This document shows positions 35,164 to 44,675 of a DNA stretch of 64,000 bases, one piece after another. The number at the start of each line of letters is the position of its first letter. The first letter of the stretch is position 1. A model generated the notes under the pieces. It was not told the origin of the DNA and did not search any database. It saw nothing but the letters and a program-made list of their open reading frames with translations. This stretch comes from Trichlorobacter thiogenes (lineage in GTDB: Bacteria; Desulfobacterota; Desulfuromonadia; Geobacterales; Pseudopelobacteraceae), in the NCBI RefSeq assembly GCF_900167465.1, contig NZ_FUWR01000011.1, forward strand, positions 1-64,000, read 5' to 3'. Both the position numbers and the translations under genes were made by a program.

Positions 35164-36267
35164 ATGTCAAAAACAGACCTTGCATACATGAAGCGGGCAC
35201 TCTCCCTTGCCCGTAAAGGGTTGGGCAGGACTGCCCCTAATCCCGCAGTAGGCTGCGTGATTGTGCGTGATGGCATTATAGTGGGGGAGGGATGGCATAA
35301 AAAGGCCGGTACCCCCCATGCCGAGGTGCATGCTCTGGCCATGGCCGGTACAGCAGCCAAAGGGGCTGATGTCTATGTGACCCTGGAACCCTGTTGTCAT
35401 CACGGTAAGACCCCGCCCTGTTGTGACGCACTGATTGCGGCTGGCGTACGGCGGGTGGTGGCTGGCATGGTCGATCCTTTTCTGCAGGTGGCTGGCAAGG
35501 GGTTGCAGAAGCTCCGCCAGGCTGGTATCCGGGTTGAGGTTGGGCTGTTGGAAGAACAGTGTCAGGCCTTGAATAAAGGCTTTATCAAGGCAGTTACCAC
35601 CGGGATGCCGTACCTGATGTACAAGTCAGCCATGACGCTGGATGGCAATATCGCCACCGTAACCGGGCATTCCCGCTGGGTTACCGGTGAAGAGTCCCGC
35701 CGTTTTGTGCATCGTCTGCGGTCCCACTGTGATGCGGTTATGGTGGGGGTAGATACGGTGATTGTCGATAATCCGCAACTGACAGTCCGCCATGTCAAGG
35801 GCCGTGATCCGTTGCGGGTGATTGTGGATACCCGTCTGCGTACCCCTGAAAGTGTGCATGTGTTGAATGGCCCCGATGCCAGCAAAACCATTATAGCCAC
35901 CTGTGAGACTAATCCTGAATTCCATCAGCGGTACCTGCTGCAGGGGGCTGACATACTGGTCTGTCGTGAATATGATGGCAGGGTTGAAATGACAGACCTG
36001 CTGCACAAGCTGGCTGTCAGGGGGGTGCAGAGCATCCTGGTGGAGGGTGGCAGCCGCCTGGCTGGTGATCTGCTGCAACATAAGTTGATTGATGAATGTA
36101 TCTTTTTCTATGCACCAAAGGTGGTGGGGAACGGTTTTGCCCCTTTTGCCATACAAGGGATCAGTACCATGGATCAGGCTATTCAGCTGGAAGTACAACG
36201 GGTTGGCATGTCCGGCCCTGATGTGGTGGTATATGCCAGACCGGTGGGTGTATGTTTACCGGCCTGA
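35164..36267 (+). CDS. ribD: Bifunctional riboflavin biosynthesis deaminase/reductase RibD
   Basis: A 367-residue bifunctional enzyme for steps two and three of riboflavin synthesis. The N-terminal deaminase has the zinc site in HAEVHAL and EPCCHHGKTPPC; the C-terminal reductase (from about residue 145) starts PYLMYKSAMTLDGNIAT and includes SILVEGGSRLAG. ATG at 35164 or GTG at 35161 may both be used. It overlaps the riboflavin synthase gene by 16 bases. Confidence 0.96.
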   Translation: MSKTDLAYMKRALSLARKGLGRTAPNPAVGCVIVRDGIIVGEGWHKKAGTPHAEVHALAMAGTAAKGADVYVTLEPCCHHGKTPPCCDALIAAGVRRVVAGMVDPFLQVAGKGLQKLRQAGIRVEVGLLEEQCQALNKGFIKAVTTGMPYLMYKSAMTLDGNIATVTGHSRWVTGEESRRFVHRLRSHCDAVMVGVDTVIVDNPQLTVRHVKGRDPLRVIVDTRLRTPESVHVLNGPDASKTIIATCETNPEFHQRYLLQGADILVCREYDGRVEMTDLLHKLAVRGVQSILVEGGSRLAGDLLQHKLIDECIFFYAPKVVGNGFAPFAIQGISTMDQAIQLEVQRVGMSGPDVVVYARPVGVCLPA

Positions 36268-36893
36268 TCGAGTGTACCGGGCGTGTGGTCGCCTTGCGCC
36301 GTGGAGCTGAGCGTGCCGTGCTTGAGGTTGCAGCTCCGTTGCCAGCAGATGAGATCCGTATCGGTGATTCAATTGCCGTGAATGGAGCCTGTCTGACGGT
36401 GATTGCCACGCAGGGTGATCGCTTCAGTTTTGATGTCTCACCTGAAACCGTAACGCGGACCACCTTTGCGGCCTCTCAAACAGGGAGTCCGGTTAACCTT
36501 GAACGGGCATTGCGGCTTGGTGGGCGTCTGGATGGACATCTGGTTACCGGGCATATTGATTGCGTCGGGCGGCTGGAAACTCGTGTTAGTCAGGGCAATG
36601 CGGTTGTTTTGGGATTCAGTCTGCCCCAAGAACAGGCCCGGATGCTGGTGGAAAAAGGATCAGTGGCTATTGATGGTATCAGTCTGACGGTGAATAGCGT
36701 TACTGACAGCGGTTTTACAGTCTCAATTATTCCTCATACCCTTGAAAAGACCACCCTGGCAGGTGTAGGGCCTGGCAAAGAGGTGAATATTGAGACAGAT
36801 GTTATTGGCAAATATGTGGCGCGTCTGGTTGGTCCCCACGCAGGCAGTGGTGGCCTGACTATGGAAAAATTACTGCAGAACGGTTTTATCTGA
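36252..36893 (+). CDS. ribE: Riboflavin synthase, alpha subunit
   Basis: A 213-residue enzyme that dismutates two 6,7-dimethyl-8-ribityllumazine molecules to riboflavin. It begins MFTGLIECTGRV and contains two lumazine-binding repeats, the first with SIAVNGACLTV and the second with SVAIDGISLTVN. Its start lies inside ribD and ribBA follows after 17 bases. Confidence 0.96.
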   Translation: MFTGLIECTGRVVALRRGAERAVLEVAAPLPADEIRIGDSIAVNGACLTVIATQGDRFSFDVSPETVTRTTFAASQTGSPVNLERALRLGGRLDGHLVTGHIDCVGRLETRVSQGNAVVLGFSLPQEQARMLVEKGSVAIDGISLTVNSVTDSGFTVSIIPHTLEKTTLAGVGPGKEVNIETDVIGKYVARLVGPHAGSGGLTMEKLLQNGFI

Positions 36894-36910
36894 GAGAGGA
36901 AGACGTAGCA

Positions 36911-38116
36911 ATGGGTGTATGTACAATTGAAGAGGCGATAGAGGATATCCGTCAGGGCAAGATGGTGATTCTGGTGGATGATGAGGACAGGGAAAACGAA
37001 GGTGATTTGACCATGGCAGCTGAAATGGCAACCCCTGAGGCGATTAACTTCATGGCCAAGTATGGTCGTGGTTTGATCTGCCTGACCTTGACCCCTGAAA
37101 AATGTGATGCCCTTGGATTAAAGCCGATGGTGCGGGATAATACCTCACCCTTTGAGACCGCTTTTACGGTTTCAATCGAGGCCAAGCGTGGCGTGACCAC
37201 CGGTATTTCTGCTGCTGATCGCTCCCATACGGTTTTAACCGCAGTGGCCCCCAATGCGTCGGCAGCTGATCTGGTTAGCCCTGGTCATATCTTTCCGCTG
37301 CGGGCCAAGCCGGGTGGGGTGCTGGTGCGTACCGGGCAGACCGAAGGATCGGTTGATCTTGCCCGTCTTGCCGGTCTGACTCCTGCAGGGGTGATTTGTG
37401 AGATCATGAATGATGATGGCAGCATGTCACGCATGCCGGAACTGCGGACCTTTGCCAAGGAACATAATCTGAAAATCTGTACCGTTGCTGATCTGGTTGC
37501 CTACCGCCTGAAACATGAGCAGCTGGTACGTCCCGTTGCCGATGCCAAGCTGCCATCCCGTTATGGTGGTGACTGGCGGGTGGTGGCCTTTGAAAACGAC
37601 GTGGACAAGCTGGACCATATCGCGTTGGTTAAAGGCGATCTCTCAGGCGACGAGTCGGTGCTGGTGCGGGTACATTCGGAATGCCTGACCGGCGATGTGA
37701 TGGGCTCCCAGCGTTGTGATTGTGGCGATCAACTGCACAAGGCGATGGAGGCGATTGATAAGGAAGGCCGTGGTGTGATTCTGTACATGCGCCAGGAAGG
37801 GCGGGGGATCGGTCTGATCAACAAGCTGAAGGCCTACGAGCTGCAGGATCAAGGGATGGATACCGTTGAAGCCAATCAGCAGCTTGGTTTTAAGGCTGAT
37901 ATGCGTGATTACGGGGTTGGCGCCCAGATTCTGTTGGCCTTGGGACTTCGTAAAATTCGCCTTTTGACCAACAATCCTCGTAAGTTGGTTGGTCTGCAGG
38001 GGTATGGTCTTGAAATTGTGGACCGGGTGCAGATAGAGGCCAGTCCCACCTGTTCAAACAAAGGCTACCTGAGAACCAAGCGGGATAAACTGGGCCACCT
38101 GTTGGAAAAGGTCTGA
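36911..38116 (+). CDS. ribBA: Bifunctional DHBP synthase / GTP cyclohydrolase II
   Basis: A 401-residue fusion catalysing both entry reactions of riboflavin synthesis. The N-terminal DHBP synthase part has [16 protein letters not shown] and the acidic metal ligands; the C-terminal cyclohydrolase II part (from about residue 208) has [18 protein letters not shown], which supplies the three zinc Cys, and [10 protein letters not shown]. Both halves look complete. It is followed with a one-base overlap by queH; ribH does not follow as it often does. Confidence 0.97.
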   Translation: MGVCTIEEAIEDIRQGKMVILVDDEDRENEGDLTMAAEMATPEAINFMAKYGRGLICLTLTPEKCDALGLKPMVRDNTSPFETAFTVSIEAKRGVTTGISAADRSHTVLTAVAPNASAADLVSPGHIFPLRAKPGGVLVRTGQTEGSVDLARLAGLTPAGVICEIMNDDGSMSRMPELRTFAKEHNLKICTVADLVAYRLKHEQLVRPVADAKLPSRYGGDWRVVAFENDVDKLDHIALVKGDLSGDESVLVRVHSECLTGDVMGSQRCDCGDQLHKAMEAIDKEGRGVILYMRQEGRGIGLINKLKAYELQDQGMDTVEANQQLGFKADMRDYGVGAQILLALGLRKIRLLTNNPRKLVGLQGYGLEIVDRVQIEASPTCSNKGYLRTKRDKLGHLLEKV

Positions 38117-38643
38117 TGCGTGTCCTGTTGCATACCTGTTGTGGTCCCTGTGCCCTCTACCCCCTTATGACACTGCGTAGCGAGGGGATAGAGGTGACTG
38201 GTTTTTTTTATAATCACAATATCCATCCCTATCAGGAGTTTGCCAAGCGACGTGATGCAGCACAACAGATGGCTGATCAAGAGAATATGCCTCTGATTAT
38301 ACGGGATGAGTACCGCTTGGAGGAGTTTCTCGCCAATGTGGCTGCAGAGCCGGATACACGCTGCGGCTACTGTTATGCCTCACGTCTGGATGCTGTCGCA
38401 GCAGCTGCAAAGGAAGACGGTTTTGACGCCTTTACCTCATCGCTTTTTTACAGCCGCTATCAGAACCATGAGTTGATGCGAAAGAAGGCGGAAGAGGCAG
38501 CAGAAAAGCAGGGCATACTGTTTTTGTATCGGGATTTCAGGCCAGGCTGGCAGGAAGGTATTCGGCGATCAAAAGAGTCAGGGCTGTATCGTCAGCAGTA
38601 TTGTGGCTGTATTTACAGTGAAAAGGAACGCTACTGTCGCTAA
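38116..38643 (+). CDS. queH: Epoxyqueuosine reductase QueH
   Basis: A 175-residue member of the QueH (DUF208) family, which makes queuosine from epoxyqueuosine in tRNA. The N-terminal HTCCGPC pair, the central CGYCYASR pair and the C-terminal QYCGCIYSEKERYC give the cysteines for the iron-sulfur cluster and its adjacent metal. TGATG overlap joins it to the riboflavin operon. GTP is the precursor of both riboflavin and queuosine, which may explain the pairing. Confidence 0.9.
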   Translation: MRVLLHTCCGPCALYPLMTLRSEGIEVTGFFYNHNIHPYQEFAKRRDAAQQMADQENMPLIIRDEYRLEEFLANVAAEPDTRCGYCYASRLDAVAAAAKEDGFDAFTSSLFYSRYQNHELMRKKAEEAAEKQGILFLYRDFRPGWQEGIRRSKESGLYRQQYCGCIYSEKERYCR

Positions 38644-38671
38644 AGTAAGTCGAGATAGAGTATCGAAATAG

Positions 38672-38704
38672 AAAAGGCCCGGATTGCTCCGGGCCTTTTC
38701 TATT
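38672..38704. terminator. Bidirectional terminator between queH and the ferredoxin gene
   Basis: An 11-bp perfect stem (AAAAGGCCCGG at 38672-38682 with 38689-38699) and a 6-base loop, T-rich on both exits. It lies between convergent genes. Confidence 0.9.
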
Positions 38705-38725
38705 TCATCTGGTGCCTCAGGGCAA

Positions 38726-38893
38726 TTAGGCGTGAATTGCGCTGACAGGGCAGGTGTCTACGCAGGCGCCGCAGTCGATGCAGGTGTCAGCATCGATAAC
38801 GCGCTTGCCGCTCTGCTCGCTAATTGCGTTTACAGGACAGGAATCTTCACATGCTGCGCAGTTGGTGCAATCATCAGTAATAGTGTGTGCCAC
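38726..38893 (-). CDS. 2[4Fe-4S] ferredoxin, 55 residues, GTG start
   Basis: The reverse strand encodes a 55-residue ferredoxin with two complete cluster motifs: CTNCAACEDSCPVNAI (Cys 9, 12, 15, 19) and CIDCGACVDTCPVSAI (Cys 38, 41, 44, 48). The start is GTG at 38893 with GGAGG seven bases upstream, and the stop at 38726 lies just before the terminator. Small clostridial-type ferredoxins of this size carry electrons between cytoplasmic oxidoreductases. It stands alone between convergent queH and divergent ackA. The 256 bases to ackA are AT-rich and probably hold both promoters, but I could not fix either with confidence. Confidence 0.95.
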   Translation of the reverse strand: MAHTITDDCTNCAACEDSCPVNAISEQSGKRVIDADTCIDCGACVDTCPVSAIHA

Positions 38894-39149
38894 GGTACCA
38901 CCTCCAGAAATTTGTTGTAAATTGGTTGGCCTTTCTACAAAGGCGTGAACGTGTTACCACAGCACCGCTAAAATGTCCAGAAAAACTGTATACGTGATTT
39001 CGTGGAACCGTTTCATAAATTGGTTGAATTTTTATGGGGCAGCATGATATATCAAATGCAGTTTTATTATTGTGTAAATGGTTTAATCTGACTAATGATT
39101 TTTTATTTAAAATAATGTCTTGATCTCTGTTTGTTTGGGAGGAAATTGT

Positions 39150-40415
39150 ATGATTATTATGGCGTTAAACTGCGGTAGTTCATCAGTCAAATACCAGTTG
39201 TTTGACTGGGAAAAAAAGGTGGTTGTTGCCAAGGGAATGGTTGAGCGGGTCATTATTGGTGATTCGTATATCGTGCATGAAGTCCCTGGAAGGGAGAACT
39301 TCAAGCTTGAGCAGGATTGCCCTGATCACAAGGCCGCCATTGATCTGGTGATCAGAGTGGTGACTGATCGTGAACATGGCGTATTGCAGAGCGTAGCCGA
39401 GATCTCTGCTGTTGGTCACCGGGTCGTGCATGGTGGAGAAAAATTTACCTGCTCGGTACGAATTGATGATGATGTACTGAACGCGGTGAAGGATGTACAA
39501 CATCTGGCACCGCTCCACAATCCGCCCAACATTGAGGGTATTGAGGCAGCCCGTTTGCTGATGCCAACTATTCCCCATGTGGCGATTTTTGATACCGCTT
39601 TCCATCAGACCATGCCGGAGCAGGCTTTCCTGTATCCGGTACCCTATGACTGGTATGAAAACCACGGTGTTCGCCGCTACGGTTTCCACGGCACTTCACA
39701 CCTGTATGTCTCAAAGCGTGCCGCTGTGCTGCTTGGCAAGCCTGCTGATCAATGCAATATCATTACCATGCATATTGGTAATGGTGTTTCCCACTGCGCT
39801 ATAAAAAATGGTATTTCGGTTGATACCAGCATGGGGCTTACTCCACTTGAGGGAGCAGTGATGGGCACCCGTAGTGGTGACATCGATCCAGCCATTCCGG
39901 CCTTTATGATGCAGAAGGAGAACCTTTCTGCGAAGGAAATTGACAGCGTTCTGAACAAGAAGAGTGGCATTCTTGGTATTACCGGCCGCTATACTGACCG
40001 CCGTGATGTGATTGAGCATGCTGCCAAGGGAGATCATCGCTGTCAACTGGCCCTGGATATTGAGGCGTATCGCCTGAAGAAATATATCGGTGGCTATATG
40101 GCTGCCATCGGCAAGCTGGATGCCGTGATCTTTACCGCAGGCGTGGGGGAGATGGGGGCAGCGATCCGTGAAAAGGCGATTGAAGGGCTTGAGCATATCG
40201 GCATCTGTCTTGATCGTGAGCGTAATGCCGGCGCCATGACCCGTAAACGTGAGACCCTGATTACAACTGATGATTCTCCGGTTAAGGTCTATGTTATTCC
40301 CACTGATGAAGAGCTGGTCTTTACTGAGGATGTGGTGGCAATTCTGGATGGTACCTACACCGACCATATGCAGTTTGAGTATTCCTTTGCAAAGTCAGAC
40401 TTTGTAAGGAAATAA
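39150..40415 (+). CDS. ackA: Acetate kinase
   Basis: A 421-residue enzyme interconverting acetate + ATP and acetyl phosphate + ADP. It opens IIMALNCGSSSVKYQLFD (phosphate-binding strand) and has GHRVVHGG, FDTAFHQTMP, RRYGFHGTSH and the GGAGxG-like EMGAAIREK region. ATG at 39150 is supported by GGAGG seven bases upstream. The usual partner pta is not adjacent here. In acetate-oxidising Geobacter relatives it feeds acetate into metabolism. Confidence 0.96.
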   Translation: MIIMALNCGSSSVKYQLFDWEKKVVVAKGMVERVIIGDSYIVHEVPGRENFKLEQDCPDHKAAIDLVIRVVTDREHGVLQSVAEISAVGHRVVHGGEKFTCSVRIDDDVLNAVKDVQHLAPLHNPPNIEGIEAARLLMPTIPHVAIFDTAFHQTMPEQAFLYPVPYDWYENHGVRRYGFHGTSHLYVSKRAAVLLGKPADQCNIITMHIGNGVSHCAIKNGISVDTSMGLTPLEGAVMGTRSGDIDPAIPAFMMQKENLSAKEIDSVLNKKSGILGITGRYTDRRDVIEHAAKGDHRCQLALDIEAYRLKKYIGGYMAAIGKLDAVIFTAGVGEMGAAIREKAIEGLEHIGICLDRERNAGAMTRKRETLITTDDSPVKVYVIPTDEELVFTEDVVAILDGTYTDHMQFEYSFAKSDFVRK

Positions 40416-40427
40416 CCTGAAGCAATT

Positions 40428-40456
40428 GAAGGGTGAGAAATTTTTTCTCACCCTTC
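40428..40456. terminator. Bidirectional terminator between ackA and the TPR gene
   Basis: A 13-bp perfect stem (GAAGGGTGAGAAA at 40428-40440 with 40444-40456) closing a 3-base T loop. It lies between convergent gene ends. Confidence 0.85.
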
Positions 40457-40468
40457 ACTCGTTGCCAT

Positions 40469-41266
40469 CTACTCTTTCAATTCTTCCTGTAACCCTTCCA
40501 CCACCGCTTTTACTTCAGCCAGCATATCTGCTGCCTGGGGAGATGTCTCATATTTCAGGTAGAGCCGGTAATACTTGAGGGCATCGGTCATGCGCTCCTG
40601 ATCCATGCAGATACCGCCCAGGGTCAGGTAGGCCATACTGAAATCCGGTGCCAGTTTAACTGCCGTTTTACAGTTTTGCTCTGCAAGCTCGTACTCTTCA
40701 AGGTCGTAGTAGAGTTCTCCAAGGTTATGGTAGGCAGCCGGATCCATCGGATCAAGCTCAATCCCTTTTTGATAGGCGTCGATGGCAGCAGCATGATCAC
40801 CGCTACCGTAGTACAGGTCCCCCAGCGCATTCCAGGCAAAGATATTTTCAGGCTCTTTTTCAATAGCTGACTTAAAGGCAGACATGGCTTCGTCGGTCTG
40901 ATCAAGGGCATTATGGACAAGGCCAATGCTGACCAGGGCATCAGCATCATCAGGGTCTGCAAGGAGGACTGCCCGGTACTGGCCAAGTGCCTCCTGATGT
41001 TGGCCTGCCTCAAACAACAGGTCTCCCAGAGTTGTCAGGGCATCAGGATTGGCCGGTGTGTAATCGAGACCGGTGCGGTAGGCGCTGATAGCTCCATCAA
41101 GCTGTCCCAGTTCAGCCAGCGCGTCTCCTCGATAAAAGTAGGCATCTGCATCATCCTTTGTATGCTTGATGTAGCTATCCAAAAGCAGAAGCGCCGTGTC
41201 AGCATCACCAGCATCCAAAAAGTCAATTGCCTTGGTCAGTTCTTCATGCAGCTTCTCTGTGGCCAT
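40469..41266 (-). CDS. Tetratricopeptide repeat protein
   Basis: A 265-residue acidic protein made of about six TPR units (for example DAYFYRGDALAELGQLDGAI, PDALTTLGDLLFEAGQHQEA, IFAWNALGDLYYGSGDHAAA, AAYHNLGELYYDLEEYELAE), with no signal peptide or enzyme domain. TPR arrays form protein-binding superhelices, so it is probably a cytoplasmic scaffold. The start at 41266 has AGGAGG upstream. It stands alone between ackA (convergent) and ptsP (divergent). Partner unknown. Confidence 0.85.
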   Translation of the reverse strand: MATEKLHEELTKAIDFLDAGDADTALLLLDSYIKHTKDDADAYFYRGDALAELGQLDGAISAYRTGLDYTPANPDALTTLGDLLFEAGQHQEALGQYRAVLLADPDDADALVSIGLVHNALDQTDEAMSAFKSAIEKEPENIFAWNALGDLYYGSGDHAAAIDAYQKGIELDPMDPAAYHNLGELYYDLEEYELAEQNCKTAVKLAPDFSMAYLTLGGICMDQERMTDALKYYRLYLKYETSPQAADMLAEVKAVVEGLQEELKE

Positions 41267-41339
41267 GTTTCCTCCTAGCTGGGGCTGATTCTTCATATAC
41301 TACATAAAACCTGATTTCAGTAAAATTTAAGCAGGGCTC

Positions 41340-41367
41340 TTGCAAAGAGACAACTTTGCCTTATACT
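41340..41367 (+). promoter_or_regulatory. Sigma-70 promoter for ptsP
   Basis: TTGCAA (41340-41345) and TATACT (41362-41367) are 16 bases apart; the predicted start is about 24 bases before the ptsP ATG. Confidence 0.6.
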
Positions 41368-41397
41368 GTAAACGATATTTTATCTGAAGGATAGTGC

Positions 41398-43743
41398 ATG
41401 CAGCGTGAACAGGGACAACAATCACTTGGACTCCGTACACTGGAGGACATCAGCAGCATCATTCTGCATTCACATGATTTGCAGGAGACGCTTGATAATA
41501 TTGTGACTATTGTAGCCAAACGGATGGCGAGCGAGGTCTGCTCAATCTATCTGCTTGAAGATGATGGTGAAACATTGGTGCTGAAGGCCACTAAGGGGCT
41601 CTCAAAAAGTGCAGTCGGCACCGTTTCAATGAAGACATCGGAAGGTCTTTCCGGTCTAGTGGTGCAGACCAGAGACATGGTTACCACTGATAACGCCCCG
41701 GCCCATCCCCGCTACAAATATTTTAAACATTCAAAAGAAGAACGCTATCTGTCGTTTCTTGGTCTACCGCTTTTTGAACGCAAGACCCCGATTGGGGTGA
41801 TTGTCGTACAGACCGTTGCGGCCCGCAGTTTTACCCTGGATGAGATCAGCATCCTCAGAACCATTACCTTTCAGATTAGCAGCATTGTCCTTAATGCCAA
41901 GCTGCTTGATTCCATCCAGACCAAGGAGCAGGAACGAGCCTATTACGAACAGGAACTGGCTCGTCTTAAAACCCATCGTCCCGGTGATGGAAGCCGTGAT
42001 CAACTGGAGACAAAGGCTAAGTCATGTTCACTGGGAGGCACTGCGGTTTCTCCTGGCTTCAGTCATGGCAAGGTCTATATTCTTGATCGTTTCAGCGACA
42101 AGGTGATCAAGGTTGCCAAGGTCGGATCTGTTGCGGACGAACTGCATAAGTTCAGGATAGCCCTGGAAAAAGTCACGATCCAGACCATCTATATGGAAAA
42201 GCGGGTCAGTGAACTGTTGTCAGAAGATGATGCCTCCATCTTTCATACCCACCTGATGATACTTGAAGATCGTGGTTTCCTTAACAAAGTTAATGATCTG
42301 ATTGAGCAGGGGAGTGGTGCCACACGGGCGGTACATGAGGTGGTGCAGGGCTATATCGAAGTATTTTCGGCAATGGAAGACCCCTATCTTCGGGAACGTT
42401 CCGCAGATATGGAGGATATTGGTCGTCGGATTATAGATGTGTTGGAAGGGAATGAGCATAACGGCGTAAAGCTGAAGGAAAAGCGGGTGATCGTGGCGGA
42501 GGATATCTTCCCCTCTGATATGGCCATGCTTGATCATGACAAAATTCTGGGTATTGCAACAGAAAAGGGGAATATCTACTCACATGCCGCCATTATGGCT
42601 AAATCCCTGGGCATACCTGCAGTGGTTGGCGTAAAGGGGCTTTTGCACGCAGCCAATGTTAAAGATCAGGTGATTGTGGATGGCACTTCCGGGCATATCT
42701 ACCTGAACCCGGAGAAGCAGGTCCGGGATGAGTATCTGAGGCTTGAAAAAGAGTATACCACTCGTTTAAAAGAGTTGGAGCCGCTGCGTGACCTGCCTGC
42801 AGTAACCAGTGATGGCACACGAATCCAGTTGCGGGCCAATATCGGTCTTTTATCGGATGTCAGAACTGCAACGGCTAATGGCGCTGAAGGAGTTGGTCTC
42901 TATCGGACAGAATTCCCTTATATGGCCCGCACCTCCTTTCCTAACCGTCAGGAACAGGCGCTGCTATATCGCAAGATACTGGAAGGGTTTCCGGGGCAAC
43001 CGGTTAATATCCGTACCCTGGATATCGGTGGTGATAAAGGACTGCCTTATTTTAGCTATCCCCATGAGGATAACCCGTTTCTTGGTTGGCGATCGATCCG
43101 GGTTTCTCTGGATGAAGAGGCTATTTTTCGTGAGCAGCTGGCAGGCATCCTTTTGGCGGCTCCGGCTGGTCAGGCCACCATTATGTTTCCGTTGATCAGT
43201 TGCCTTGATGAGGTGCGCAGGATCAGGGCTATTCTTGATTCAGTGGTTGAGGAGTTATGCCAGCAGGGACACGACGTCTGTGGCGGATTGCCGTTGGGAA
43301 TTATGGTAGAGGTGCCGGCAGCGGTGCAGATTATCGATCGCCTGGCTGCAGAGGTGGACTACTTAAGTATCGGTACCAACGACCTGATCCAGTACATGCT
43401 TGCAGCAGACCGTAATAATATTAAAGTGAAGCAGTACTATGAACCGTACCATCCGGCAGTACTGCACGCCATCAAACGGGTAGCTGATGTTGGGCACAAA
43501 ATGGGCAAAAAAGTTTCTGTATGTGGAGAAATGGCTGCTGATCCACTGAATGCCCTGTTGTTGGTGGGTATGGGAGTACGTGAGTTCAGTCTGTCAGCTC
43601 CCAGTATACCGTTGGTTAAGCAGGCGATCCGTACACATTCATTGCGGTTATGTCAGGCCATGGCCCGCAAGGTACTGTCCTTTGGTACTGCCTGCGATAT
43701 TAAGCGGTATCTTTCAAAACGGCGTAAGGAGCTGTTTGAATAG
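41398..43743 (+). CDS. ptsP: PEP-protein phosphotransferase PtsP (enzyme I-Ntr)
   Basis: A 781-residue protein that phosphorylates NPr with phosphoenolpyruvate. It has an N-terminal GAF domain (about 10-165), a linker, then enzyme I: the HPr-binding region, the phospho-His in GNIYSHAAIMAKSLGIPAVVG (about 395), and the PEP-binding barrel with RTEFPYM, RTLDIGGDKGLPY, GTNDLIQYMLAADR and VCGEMAAD. GAF in front of enzyme I marks the nitrogen-related PTS and not a sugar PTS. No HPr or EIIA gene lies next to it. Confidence 0.94.
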   Translation: MQREQGQQSLGLRTLEDISSIILHSHDLQETLDNIVTIVAKRMASEVCSIYLLEDDGETLVLKATKGLSKSAVGTVSMKTSEGLSGLVVQTRDMVTTDNAPAHPRYKYFKHSKEERYLSFLGLPLFERKTPIGVIVVQTVAARSFTLDEISILRTITFQISSIVLNAKLLDSIQTKEQERAYYEQELARLKTHRPGDGSRDQLETKAKSCSLGGTAVSPGFSHGKVYILDRFSDKVIKVAKVGSVADELHKFRIALEKVTIQTIYMEKRVSELLSEDDASIFHTHLMILEDRGFLNKVNDLIEQGSGATRAVHEVVQGYIEVFSAMEDPYLRERSADMEDIGRRIIDVLEGNEHNGVKLKEKRVIVAEDIFPSDMAMLDHDKILGIATEKGNIYSHAAIMAKSLGIPAVVGVKGLLHAANVKDQVIVDGTSGHIYLNPEKQVRDEYLRLEKEYTTRLKELEPLRDLPAVTSDGTRIQLRANIGLLSDVRTATANGAEGVGLYRTEFPYMARTSFPNRQEQALLYRKILEGFPGQPVNIRTLDIGGDKGLPYFSYPHEDNPFLGWRSIRVSLDEEAIFREQLAGILLAAPAGQATIMFPLISCLDEVRRIRAILDSVVEELCQQGHDVCGGLPLGIMVEVPAAVQIIDRLAAEVDYLSIGTNDLIQYMLAADRNNIKVKQYYEPYHPAVLHAIKRVADVGHKMGKKVSVCGEMAADPLNALLLVGMGVREFSLSAPSIPLVKQAIRTHSLRLCQAMARKVLSFGTACDIKRYLSKRRKELFE

Positions 43744-43778
43744 TTGTTTTTGAGAAAGAGGTTTGTTGAGAGAAACCA

Positions 43779-43819
43779 AACAAAAGAGGGGAGACCAGAC
43801 CGGTCTCCCCTCTTTTGTT
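43779..43819. terminator. Long-stem bidirectional terminator between ptsP and the membrane-protein gene
   Basis: An 18-bp stem (43779-43796 with 43802-43819; AACAAAAGAGGGGAGACC) with a 5-base loop, lying between convergent genes. Confidence 0.88.
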
Positions 43820-43844
43820 GATATACTCTACTGTTTTCTACCGC

Positions 43845-44639
43845 TTATCTCAAGAGCTTGAACAGGTAGGCAAAGGTGCCAGCAACAGAGAAGCTTGTCA
43901 GGAAGTTGAAGGTTTTAAAGAGTGACTTGGCAATATCCACCTTGCCCTGGTGCAGGGCTATGTCGGTGGAAATGCCATCAAACTCAATGATATCAAGCCA
44001 AGGTTTGTCCCATTGATACATCATCAAGTAAAGACCAGCACCTTTCCAGATCAGGGCAAAGATAAAAACAACACCAAAAGAGAGGATGCCGTTGGCTATT
44101 GGTGAGTCTTTCATCTCTTTGTAAATCTTGAAGATGGTGTAAATATTGATGATGCAGAGATAGAACCAGACCGTGTTGTTCATCATCCGGTAGTTACGCA
44201 GCACATACAGAGATGGTTTCGGGTTCAGACTGACCACCAGAATGGTGAATGCCAGGATTGCCGCAGTGCCAATATAAATGGTCTTTTTTGACCCTGTGAT
44301 CTCGAGCGTTCTGGTAAACACGAAATATTCCTGGATACCGTGGCTGATAACCAGAATGGCAACCGTACCGATCATGTAGTGCACCGCAATCATGACCGTA
44401 AAGGTTTCATGCCAGGGGTTCAGTTGGTAGGACTGACTCCAGAAAAGTAGGAAGAAACCGATTGAGATACTGGTCCAGATCCGGGAGTTGTTAAGGCTGA
44501 AATAGAAGCTGAATGCCGCAGCCACAAACCAGAAGAAAACCAACAACAGGCTGGTGTAGTCAATTACTACAGCATTGTAGACCTTTGGTAAAAAGGGGAA
44601 TATTGATGTTAAAGCCTGAAAAAAACCTGTCAAATCCAT
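43845..44639 (-). CDS. Uncharacterised polytopic membrane protein (about 7 TM)
   Basis: A 264-residue protein that I do not recognise. It has about seven hydrophobic spans, at roughly residues 25-47, 53-70, 80-102, 118-138, 155-172, 186-212 and 245-262. Histidines lie in or next to membrane spans (NPWHETFTV, VHYMIG, ISHGIQEYF), which could bind a metal or haem, but this is speculation. It follows the PATAN-like gene at 36 bases on the same strand and ends at the terminator shared with ptsP, so the two form a two-gene operon. The neighbour's signalling fold suggests that this is a sensory or regulatory membrane partner. Confidence 0.6.
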   Translation of the reverse strand: MDLTGFFQALTSIFPFLPKVYNAVVIDYTSLLLVFFWFVAAAFSFYFSLNNSRIWTSISIGFFLLFWSQSYQLNPWHETFTVMIAVHYMIGTVAILVISHGIQEYFVFTRTLEITGSKKTIYIGTAAILAFTILVVSLNPKPSLYVLRNYRMMNNTVWFYLCIINIYTIFKIYKEMKDSPIANGILSFGVVFIFALIWKGAGLYLMMYQWDKPWLDIIEFDGISTDIALHQGKVDIAKSLFKTFNFLTSFSVAGTFAYLFKLLR

Positions 44640-44675
44640 AACGCCTCCTCTAAATCTGCGCTGGGCGGAATTAAG

